From the IMG/VR virus record IMGVR_UViG_3300025671_000620, positions 1 through 22,014 of that record: a stretch of DNA of 22,014 bases; one strand, 5' to 3'. This document shows, piece after piece, positions 15,601-22,014 of this stretch (the first letter of the stretch is position 1; each line of letters opens with the position of its first letter). This DNA comes from a virus. Made by a program: the position numbers and the translations under genes. The notes beneath the pieces were generated by a model. That model did no database searches. It saw only the letters and a program-made list of their open reading frames with translations, and was not told where the DNA came from.

Positions 15601-18600
15601 TCCATTTTTACCTGAAGTACCTGCTGAACCATTTGTACCTGAAGTGGAAGATTTACCTGAAGTACCTCCAGCACCATTTTTACCTCCTGTACCTGATGAA
15701 CCTTGAGTACCTGAAGTGCTAGATTTACCTGATGTGCCACCTGCTCCATCGGTACCACTTGTACCTGATGAACCGCTAGTTCCTGAAACTGCGCTTTGAG
15801 CATTTGAACCTGTACTACCATTTGTACCAGTTGATCCACTAGTACCTGAAGTACCTGCTTTACCTGAGGTACCACCTGCTCCATTTTTACCTCCAGTTCC
15901 TGTAGAACCGTTTGTACCTGAGGTTGAACTAACTCCTGAGGTACCTGCGATTCCATTTACACCTGAGGAACCTGCTGAACCATTTGTACCAGAAGTTCCT
16001 GATTTGCCTGAAGTACCGTTTGCTCCATTTTTACCTGATGTACCTCCTGAACCGTTTGTACCTGAGGTACCTGATTTACCACTTGTACCCGCTGCACCAT
16101 CTTTACCATTAGTACCTGTGGAGCCATTTGTTCCTGAAGTGCTAGATTTACCTGATGTGCCACCTGCTCCATCGGTACCTGAAGTACCTGATGAACCTGA
16201 AGTACCTGATACGGCACTTTGGGCATTAGATCCAGTACTACCATTTGTACCAGTTGAACCTGAAGTACCACTTGTACCGGATTTACCACTTGTACCACCT
16301 GCTCCATTTTTACCAGCAGTACCTCCTGAACCATTTGTACCTGAAGTTGAACTAACTCCTGAAGTACCTGCGATTCCATTTACACCTGAGGAACCTGCTG
16401 AACCATTAGTTCCTGAAGTACCTGATTTACCTGAAGTACCATGTACACCGTCTTTACCAGATGTACCAGTTGAACCGTTTGTACCTGAGGTACCTGATTT
16501 ACCTGAAGTTCCAGCCGCACCATTTTTACCACTAGTTCCTGCTGAACCATTAGTTCCTGAGGTTGAGCTAACTCCTGAAGTACCACCAGCTCCATCGGTA
16601 CCACTTGTACCTGATGAACCACTAGTTCCTGAAACTGCACTTTGAGCATTTGAGCCGGTTGAACCGTTTGTACCAGTTGATCCACTAGTACCTGAAGTAC
16701 CTGCTTTTCCAGAAGTACCTTCAACTCCATCTTTACCAGATGTTCCTGATGAACCTTGAGTGCCTGAAGTACTAGATTTACCAGAAGTACCCGCAACCCC
16801 ATCTTTACCTGAAGAACCGGCTGAACCGTTAGTACCTGAAGTACCTGATTTACCTGAAGTACCGTTTGCTCCATCTTTACCAGATGTACCTGCTGAACCA
16901 TTAGTGCCTGAGGTACCTGATTTACCACTTGTACCCCCAGCACCATTTTTACCATTAGTACCCGCTGAACCGTTTGTACCTGAAGTTGAACTTAAACCTG
17001 AAGTACCACCTCCTCCATCAGTACCTGAAGTACCTGATGAACCACTAGTTCCTGAAACTGCGCTTTGAGCGTTTGATCCAGTTGAACCATTAGTACCAGT
17101 TGAACCTGAAGTACCTGAAGTACCGGCTTTTCCAGAAGTACCTCCAGCACCATTTTTACCTGAAGTTCCTGCTGAACCCTGAGTACCTGAAGTTGAACTC
17201 ACTCCTGAAGTACCTGCAATTCCATTTACACCTGAAGAACCGGCTGAACCGTTTGTTCCTGATGTACTACTATTTCCTGAAGTACCTGCAGCGCCATTTT
17301 TACCATTAGTACCTGCTGAACCATTAGTTCCGCTTGTACCAGCTTGACCTGAAGTACCATTATTTCCATTTTTACCTGAGGTACCTGATGAACCTTGAGT
17401 ACCAGAGGTTGAACTTAAACCTGAAGTACCACCACCTCCATCAGTACCTGAAGTACCTGAGCTACCTGAAGTACCTGATATGGCACTTTGGGCATTTGAT
17501 CCAGTTGAACCATTTGTACCAGTTGACCCACTGGTACCTGAAGTACCGGCTTTACCAGAAGTTCCTGCAGCACCATTTTTACCTGAAGTACCTCCTGAAC
17601 CCTGAGTACCCGAAGTGCTTGATACACCTGAGGTACCAGCTATACCATTTACACCTGAGGAACCGGCTGAACCATTTGTTCCACTAGTACCTGATTTGCC
17701 TGAAGTACCTGCAGCTCCATCTTTACCAGATGTACCAGCTGAACCATTTGTACCTGAAGTAGAAGCAACACCTGAAGTACCTGCAGCACCATTTTTACCT
17801 GAAGTACCTGATGAACCTTGAGTACCTGAAGTGCTTGATTTACCAGAAGTACCACCAGCCCCGTCAGTACCTGAAGTACCTGAAGATCCACTAGTACCTG
17901 ATACGGCACTTTGGGCAGAATCACCTGCTGAACCTGCTGTACCTGTTGATCCACTTGTTCCTGAAGTACCTGCTTTACCTGAAGTACCTCCTGCACCGTT
18001 TTTACCACTAGTACCTGCTGAACCATTAGTTCCTGAAGTGCTTGATACACCTGAAGTACCACCCGCTCCATCAGTACCTGATGAACCTGAACTACCTGAA
18101 GTACCACTTACGGCACTTTGAGCTGAAGCACCTGCTGAACCAGCAGTACCACTTGAACCTGAAGATCCTGAGGTACCACTTGAACCTGATGTTCCGGCTG
18201 TGCCTGAAGTACCTGAAGAACCTGAACTACCTGAAGTTCCACTAGAACCTGAAGTTTTACTTGTTCCAGATGTACCTGCTGTACCAGTAGAACCTGATGT
18301 ACCTGAAGTAGCAGACTTACCAGAAGTACCCGCAACCCCATCTTTACCTGAAGAACCGGCTGAACCGTTAGTACCAGAAGTTGAACTAACTCCTGAAGTA
18401 CCACCTGCTCCGTCAGTACCTGAAGTACCTGAAGATCCACTAGTACCTGATACGGCACTTTGGGCAGAATCACCTGCTGAACCTGCTGTACCAGTAGAAC
18501 CACTAGTACCTGAGGTACCGCTATTTCCTGAAGTACCTCCATTTCCATCTGTACCTGCTGAACCTGCAGAACCTGATGTACCTGAAGTACCTGAACCACC

Positions 18601-21600
18601 ATCTGTACCGGAAGTACCTGAACTTCCTGAAGTACCTGAGACTGCACTTTGTGCATTTGCACCGGTTGAACCGTTTGTACCAGTTGAACCAGCAGTACCT
18701 GAAGTACCTGATTGACCACTTGTGCCTCCTACTCCGTTTTTACCTGAAGTACCTGCTGAACCTTGAGTACCTGAAGTTGAACTAACTCCTGAAGTACCAC
18801 CCGCTCCATCAGTACCTGATGAACCTGAACTACCTGAAGTACCACTTACGGCACTTTGAGCTGAAGCACCTGCTGAACCAGCTGTACCTGAAGAACCTGA
18901 GGAACCTGAAGTACCTGATGAACCTGAAGTACCAGATGAACCTGAAGTTCCTGCTGAACCTGCTGTACCTGAGCTGCCTGAAGAACCTGCTGTACCTGAG
19001 CTGCCTGAAGAACCTGAAGTACCGCTTGAACCTGATGAACTACTATCTCCTGAGGTACCATTAGTTCCTGAAGAACCTGCTGTACCTGAAGTTGAACTAA
19101 CTCCTGAAGTACCACCTGCCCCATCAGTACCTGATGTACCTGAGCTACCTGAAGTACCTGATACGGCACTTTGAGCGGAATCACCTGCTGAACCGTTTGT
19201 ACCCGTAGAACCAGATGTACCTGAAGTGCCTGATTGACCACTTGTACCTCCTACTCCATTTTTACCTGAAGTACCAGCTGAACCATTTGTACCTGAAGTG
19301 CTTGATACACCTGAAGTACCTCCAGCACCGTCTGTACCTGAACTACCAGATGAACCACTAGTTCCTGAAATAGCACTTTGAGCAGAAGCACCTGCTGAAC
19401 CAGCTGTACCTGAAGAACCTGAGGAACCTGAAGTACCTGATGAACCAGAAGAACCTGATGTTCCGCTTGAACCTGATGTACCTGAAGAACCTGATGAACC
19501 CGCAGTGCCTGAACTACCGGAAGAACCTGAAGTACCACTTGAACCTGATGAACTACTATCTCCTGAGGTACCATTAGTTCCTGAAGAACCTGCTGTACCT
19601 GAGGTTGAACTTATACCAGAAGTACCTGAATCTCCATCAGTTCCGGATGAACCTGAAGAACCACTAGTACCACTTACTGCGCTTTGAGCGTTTGAACCTG
19701 TTGAACCATTTGTACCAGTTGAACCACTAGTACCTGATGTACCAGCTTGTCCACTTGTACCCCCAGCACCATCTGTACCAGCAGAACCTGAGGAACCTGC
19801 TGTACCTGAAGTACTAGCTACTCCTGAAGTACCGCCAGCACCGTCAGTACCTGAAGTACCTGAACTACCTGATGTACCACTTACAGCACTTTGAGCATTA
19901 TCTCCTGCTGAACCAGCTGTACCAGTAGAACCACTAGTACCTGATGTACCACTATTTCCTGAAGTACCCCCATCACCGTCTGTACCAGCAGAACCTGCTG
20001 AACCTGATGTACCTGAAGTACCTGAATCTCCGTCGGTACCTGAAGTACCTGAGGAACCTGAAGTACCTGATACTGCACTTTGAGCAGAATCACCAGCGCT
20101 ACCTGCAGTACCAGTACTACCTGAGGTACCAGCAGTACCTGAAGTACCACTAGAACCTGAACTACCTGAAGCACCTGAAGTACCACTACCTCCATCAGTT
20201 CCTGAAGAACCTGAGGAACCTGAAGTACCACTTACTGCGCTTTGAGCTGAGTCACCAGCTGAACCTGCTGTACCTGAAGAACCTGATGTACCAGCAGTAC
20301 CTGAAGTACCACTAGAACCTGAACTACCTGATGTTCCTGATGAACCTGAATCACCATCAGTACCTGAACTACCAGAAGAACCAGAAGTACCTGAAACAGC
20401 ACTTTGTGCAGAGTCACCGGCACTACCAGCTGTACCAGAACTACCTGAAGTACCTGATGTACCAGCTTGACCTGATGTACCATTATCTCCATCAGTACCA
20501 GCAGAACCTGCTGAACCTGAAGTACCTGAAGTACCTGAATCTCCGTCGGTACCTGAAGTACCTGAGGAACCTGAAGTACCTGATACTGCACTTTGGGCTG
20601 AATCACCTGCACTACCTGCTGTACCTGAAGATCCAGATGTACCAGCAGTACCTGAAGTACCACTAGAACCTGAACTACCTGAAGCACCTGAAGTACCACT
20701 ATCTCCGTCTGTACCTGAACTACCAGAAGAACCTGAAGTACCTGATACTGCACTTTGGGCTGAATCACCTGCACTACCTGCTGTACCTGAGCTACCTGAA
20801 GTTCCAGCTGTACCTGAGGTACCACTTGAACCAGATGAACCTGAAGTACCTGATGAACCTGAACCACCATCCGTACCTGAAGAACCTGAACTACCTGAAG
20901 TACCACTTACAGCACTTTGAGCATTATCTCCTGTTGAACCATTTGTACCAGTAGAACCTGATGTACCACTTGTACCTGAATTTCCTGAGGTACCTCCATT
21001 TCCATCTGTACCTGCTGAACCTGCAGAACCTGAAGTACCTGAAGTACCTGAACCTCCGTCGGTACCTGAAGTACCTGATGAACCACTAGTACCTGATACG
21101 GCACTTTGAGCAGAGTCACCAGCGCTACCTGCAGTACCTGTTGAACCACTAGTACCTGCAGTACCTGAAGTACCACTAGAACCAGATGAACCTGAAGCAC
21201 CTGAAGTACCACTACCTCCATCTGTACCAGATGAACCTGAACTTCCTGAAGTACCTGAAACAGCACTTTGAGCTGAATCACCTGCTGAACCAGCTGTACC
21301 TGAGCTACCTGAAGTTCCAGCTGTACCTGAGGTACCACTTGAACCAGATGAACCTGAAGTACCTGAACTACCTGAACCTCCATCGGTACCTGAGGTACCA
21401 GATGAACCACTAGTACCACTTATAGCACTTTGGGCATTATCTCCTGTTGAACCATTTGTACCTGTTGAACCACTAGTACCTGATGTACCAGCTTGACCTG
21501 ATGTACCATTATCTCCATCAGTACCAGCAGAACCTGCTGAACCTGATGTACCTGAAGTACCACTACCTCCATCAGTTCCTGAAGAACCTGAAGAACCAGA

Positions 21601-22014
21601 AGTACCTGAAATTGCACTTTGAGCAGAATCACCAGCACTACCTGCAGTACCAGTACTACCTGAGGTACCAGCAGTACCTGAAGTACCTGATGAGCCTGAG
21701 CTTCCCGAAGCACCTGAAGTGCCACTATCTCCATCTGTACCAGATGAACCAGATGAACCTGAAGTTCCTGAAACAGCACTTTGTGCTGAATCACCTGCTG
21801 AACCTGCTGTACCTGAGCTACCAGAAGTACCTGCGGTGCCTGAAGTTCCTGAAGAACCAGAACTACCTGAGGTGCCTGATGAGCCTGATCCTCCATCGGT
21901 ACCTGAACTACCGGATGAACCTGAAGTACCACTTACAGCACTTTGTGCTGAGTCACCAGCACTACCTGCTGTACCAGAAGAACCTGAGGTACCTGCTGTA
22001 CCTGAAGTGCCTGA
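12418..22014 (-). CDS. Giant collagen-like fibre protein with C-terminal S74 chaperone (start beyond right edge)
   Basis: I read the frame triplet by triplet from 22014 to the TAA at 12418: no stop occurs, so at least 3,198 codons are coding. No ATG, GTG or TTG lies upstream of a GTG at 17202, which is inside the repeat and is not the true start; that lies off the window. About 3,058 codons (12841-22014) are Gly-X-Y triplets such as GTS, GSS, GTN, GKN and GTD, virtually free of proline. Two consecutive triplets without Gly (AQS AVS and variants) recur 30 times. The C-terminus is a linker (VDHPDYLVKTDSATQV) and an S74 domain. The protein is probably a long trimeric fibre or adhesin shaft of the virion. 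It heads an operon with a lectin-like gene and glycosyltransferases. Repeat copy number could be affected by assembly. Confidence 0.88.
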   Translation of the reverse strand, partial: SGTSGTAGTSGSSGTAGSAGDSAQSAVSGTSGSSGSSGTDGGSGSSGTSGSSGSSGTSGTAGTSGSSGTAGSAGDSAQSAVSGTSGSSGSSGTDGDSGTSGASGSSGSSGTSGTAGTSGSTGTAGSAGDSAQSAISGTSGSSGSSGTDGGSGTSGTSGSAGSAGTDGDNGTSGQAGTSGTSGSTGTNGSTGDNAQSAISGTSGSSGTSGTDGGSGSSGTSGSSGSSGTSGTAGTSGSSGTAGSAGDSAQSAVSGTSGSSGSSGTDGGSGTSGASGSSGSSGTSGTAGTSGSTGTAGSAGDSAQSAVSGTSGSSGTSGTDGGSGTSGTSGSAGSAGTDGNGGTSGNSGTSGTSGSTGTNGSTGDNAQSAVSGTSGSSGSSGTDGGSGSSGTSGSSGSSGTSGTAGTSGSSGTAGSAGDSAQSAVSGTSGSSGSSGTDGDSGTSGASGSSGSSGTSGTAGTSGSSGTAGSAGDSAQSAVSGTSGSSGTSGTDGDSGTSGTSGSAGSAGTDGDNGTSGQAGTSGTSGSSGTAGSAGDSAQSAVSGTSGSSGSSGTDGDSGSSGTSGSSGSSGTSGTAGTSGSSGTAGSAGDSAQSAVSGTSGSSGSSGTDGGSGTSGASGSSGSSGTSGTAGTSGSTGTAGSAGDSAQSAVSGTSGSSGTSGTDGDSGTSGTSGSAGSAGTDGDGGTSGNSGTSGTSGSTGTAGSAGDNAQSAVSGTSGSSGTSGTDGAGGTSGVASTSGTAGSSGSAGTDGAGGTSGQAGTSGTSGSTGTNGSTGSNAQSAVSGTSGSSGSSGTDGDSGTSGISSTSGTAGSSGTNGTSGDSSSSGSSGTSGSSGSSGTAGSSGSSGTSGSSGTSGSSGSSGTSGSSGSSGTAGSAGASAQSAISGTSGSSGSSGTDGAGGTSGVSSTSGTNGSAGTSGKNGVGGTSGQSGTSGTSGSTGTNGSAGDSAQSAVSGTSGSSGTSGTDGAGGTSGVSSTSGTAGSSGTNGTSGDSSSSGSSGTSGSSGSSGTAGSSGSSGTAGSAGTSGSSGTSGSSGTSGSSGSSGTAGSAGASAQSAVSGTSGSSGSSGTDGAGGTSGVSSTSGTQGSAGTSGKNGVGGTSGQSGTSGTAGSTGTNGSTGANAQSAVSGTSGSSGTSGTDGGSGTSGTSGSAGSAGTDGNGGTSGNSGTSGTSGSTGTAGSAGDSAQSAVSGTSGSSGTSGTDGAGGTSGVSSTSGTNGSAGSSGKDGVAGTSGKSATSGTSGSTGTAGTSGTSKTSGSSGTSGSSGSSGTSGTAGTSGSSGTSGSSGSSGTAGSAGASAQSAVSGTSGSSGSSGTDGAGGTSGVSSTSGTNGSAGTSGKNGAGGTSGKAGTSGTSGSTGTAGSAGDSAQSAVSGTSGSSGTSGTDGAGGTSGKSSTSGTQGSSGTSGKNGAAGTSGVASTSGTNGSAGTSGKDGAAGTSGKSGTSGTNGSAGSSGVNGIAGTSGVSSTSGTQGSGGTSGKNGAAGTSGKAGTSGTSGSTGTNGSTGSNAQSAISGTSGSSGTSGTDGGGGTSGLSSTSGTQGSSGTSGKNGNNGTSGQAGTSGTNGSAGTNGKNGAAGTSGNSSTSGTNGSAGSSGVNGIAGTSGVSSTSGTQGSAGTSGKNGAGGTSGKAGTSGTSGSTGTNGSTGSNAQSAVSGTSGSSGTSGTDGGGGTSGLSSTSGTNGSAGTNGKNGAGGTSGKSGTSGTNGSAGTSGKDGANGTSGKSGTSGTNGSAGSSGKDGVAGTSGKSSTSGTQGSSGTSGKDGVEGTSGKAGTSGTSGSTGTNGSTGSNAQSAVSGTSGSSGTSGTDGAGGTSGVSSTSGTNGSAGTSGKNGAAGTSGKSGTSGTNGSTGTSGKDGVHGTSGKSGTSGTNGSAGSSGVNGIAGTSGVSSTSGTNGSGGTAGKNGAGGTSGKSGTSGTSGSTGTNGSTGSNAQSAVSGTSGSSGTSGTDGAGGTSGKSSTSGTNGSTGTNGKDGAAGTSGKSGTSGTNGSGGTSGKNGANGTSGKSGTSGTNGSAGSSGVNGIAGTSGVSSTSGTNGSTGTGGKNGAGGTSGKAGTSGTSGSTGTNGSTGSNAQSAVSGTSGSSGTSGTDGAGGTSGKSSTSGTQGSSGTGGKNGAGGTSGKSSTSGTNGSAGTSGKNGNAGTSGVASTSGTSGSSGTSGTSGVDGLAGESGLSKTSGSSGSSGTNGTSGINGAAGTSGVSSTSGTQGSSGTSGKNGVAGTSGVSSTSGTNGSGGTAGKNGAGGTSGKSGTSGTSGSTGTNGSTGSNAQSAVSGTSGSSGTSGTDGGSGTSGVSATSGTKGSNGTSGVNGAAGTSGKSSTSGTNGTSGTAGKDGVAGTSGVASTSGTQGSSGTGGKNGAGGTSGVSSTSGTNGSAGTSGKNGAGGTSGKAGTSGTSGSTGTNGSTGSNAQSAVSGTSGSSGTSGTDGGSGTSGKSATSGTKGSNGTSGVNGAAGTSGKSSTSGTNGSGGTSGKNGAGGTSGVASTSGTNGSSGTSGKNGVAGTSGVAAVSGTSGSSGTSGTSGVDGAAGLSGESKTSGTNGSSGTSGVNGANGTSGKSGTSGTNGSGGTSGKNGAGGTSGVASTSGTNGSGGTSGKNGAGGTSGKSGTSGTNGSGGTSGANAQSGVSGTSGSSGTSGTDGGSGTSGKSATSGTKGSNGTSGVNGAAGTSGKSAVSGTNGSSGTSGVNGAAGTSGKSGTSGTNGSGGTSGKNGAAGTSGVASTSGTNGSAGSSGKNGAAGTSGVASTSGTNGSAGTGGKNGAGGTSGKSGTSGTNGSGGTSGITGASGGSAESGTSGTNGSGGTSGKNGAGGTSGVSSTSGTNGSGGTAGKNGAGGTSGKSGTSGTNGSAGSSGKDGVAGTSGKSGTSGTNGSGGTSGKNGAGGTSGVASTSGTNGSGGTAGKNGAGGTSGKSGTSGTNGSGGTSGVNAQSGVSGTSGSSGSSGTDGGSGTSGIAGGSGTSGKSGTSGTNGSGGTAGKNGGSGTSGKNGTSGTNGASGTSGVNGAAGTSGKNGTSGTNGASGTSGKNGAAGTSGVNGTSGTSGVPGTSGTSINGTSGISGGAFVDHPDYLVKTDSATQVSSVDFITVNNTTNVITVSGEIRATGDVIAFYSSDARLKDNVTPITNSLEKVNQINGYEFDWNDKQSSYEGHDIGVIAQEIEKVLPELVQTRDNGYKAVKYEKLVALLIEAIKELDNKVNNK
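14788..17911 (-). repeat. Block repeat of 423 bases (141 residues)
   Basis: AQS codons mark the ends: the Gln triplet lies at 15796, 16219, 16642, 17065, 17488 and 17911, five exact intervals of 423 bases. Another 423-base interval runs from 14788 to 15211, separated by one of 585 (423 plus 162). Each block holds about 47 triplets and usually opens with GTSGTSGSTGTNGSTGSNAQ followed by SAVSGTSGSSGTSGTDG. Block sequence is conserved at the protein level while silent sites differ. Confidence 0.85.
19891..21945 (-). repeat. Super-repeat of 513 bases built from 162 + 162 + 189
   Basis: Gln triplets of the AQS interruptions lie at 19891, 20080, 20242, 20404, 20593, 20755, 20917, 21106, 21268, 21430, 21619, 21781 and 21943. 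The spacings are 189, 162, 162 four times in strict rotation, so four super-repeats of 513 bases (171 residues) fill this part. The pattern runs on into the right edge and probably beyond. Confidence 0.85.

Larger units (their letters stand above)
12841..22014 (-). repeat. Nine-base Gly-X-Y coding repeat, about 1,000 triplets
   Basis: On the plus strand the triplets acc/tcc (Gly) recur every nine bases with few breaks. X and Y are mostly Thr, Ser, Ala, Asn, Asp, Lys and Val. Thr-Ser after Gly is the commonest pair. Ser and Asn codons vary freely (tga, act, aga; att, gtt), so the DNA repeat is much looser than the protein repeat. Because of the nine-base period the other frames are also widely open and give false ORFs (Pro/Glu-rich on the plus strand, Val-Leu-Gln-rich on the minus strand). 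Confidence 0.9.

Noticed and set aside
17200-17202. GTG as start of a 1,594-residue fibre protein
   Set aside because: The codon is the Val of a normal repeat unit (GVSSTSGTQG), and the same frame and repeat continue upstream without a stop to the right edge.
13430-20666. Many plus-strand ORFs rich in Pro, Glu and Val or in Tyr, Leu and His
   Set aside because: They are reverse readings of the nine-base Gly-X-Y repeat. Its codons leave all frames open by chance, and no plus-strand start signal or independent gene structure supports them.
12828-21932. Minus-strand ORFs reading Val-Leu-Gln-Val repeats
   Set aside because: They are the shifted frame of the fibre repeat (GTACTTCAG read out of phase) and are broken by many stops, while the Gly-X-Y frame is open throughout and ends in a real S74 domain.
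12841-22014. CRISPR array or satellite DNA
   Set aside because: There are no conserved repeats separated by unique spacers; the period is nine bases, in frame, and protein-coding.

Overview
The window is part of the tail region of a large tailed phage of T4-like myovirus type (Caudoviricetes). Every gene I accept is on the minus strand, so transcription runs from the right edge to the left edge. The tail sheath (gp18-like), tail tube (gp19-like), T4 baseplate/gp26-like protein and tape measure protein identify the virus type. The DNA is AT-rich and the starts lack Shine-Dalgarno sequences, having A-rich leaders instead. This fits a Bacteroidota (flavobacterial-type) host, but the host is an inference.

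Layout in transcription order, right to left. (1) 22014 to 12418: a giant collagen-like fibre gene, open without a stop from the right edge, at least 3,198 codons. It is made of glycine-led triplets rich in Thr and Ser and ends in a peptidase-S74-type self-cleaving chaperone domain. (2) 12418-11459 and 11456-11232: a lectin-like accessory protein joined to the fibre gene by a TAATG overlap, then a small acidic protein. (3) 11180-6398: three glycosyltransferase genes with overlapping ends: a two-enzyme fusion (GT4-like plus GT25-like), a single GT4-like enzyme, and a relative of the autotransporter O-heptosyltransferases (TibC/BAHT type) with the four-cysteine metal finger. (4) 6378-5338 and 5305-5054: a second, short fibre-like protein and a small coiled-coil protein. 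(5) 5008-2461: sheath and tube, followed by a hairpin terminator with a UUCG loop. (6) 2357-1337: the baseplate/gp26-like protein and an overlapping ORF in the +1 frame, with a run of seven T in the overlap that could act as a frameshift site. (7) 1305-1: the start of the tape measure protein, cut by the left edge.

The most interesting idea is that groups 1 to 3 form one system: a Ser/Thr-rich fibre, possibly close to a micrometre long if fully extended, with its own set of protein glycosyltransferases. TibC-type enzymes are known to glycosylate Ser residues in repetitive surface proteins, and here such a gene lies in the same strand block as a protein with over a thousand Ser/Thr sites. The link between enzyme and substrate is inference.

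The fibre has a strict hierarchy. Nine-base triplets build blocks bounded by 30 AQS interruptions. Near the right edge the block spacing is 162, 162, 189 nt, repeated, and further towards the C-terminus it is 423 nt five times in a row. The N-proximal 917 residues visible contain no Lys or Arg, while the C-proximal part has many Lys. A motif reading GATATTTATAAC on the coding strand, or a close variant, precedes five structural genes and may be a late promoter. No RNA genes, integrase, insertion sequence or CRISPR array were seen, and no stretch over 300 bases lacks a gene.
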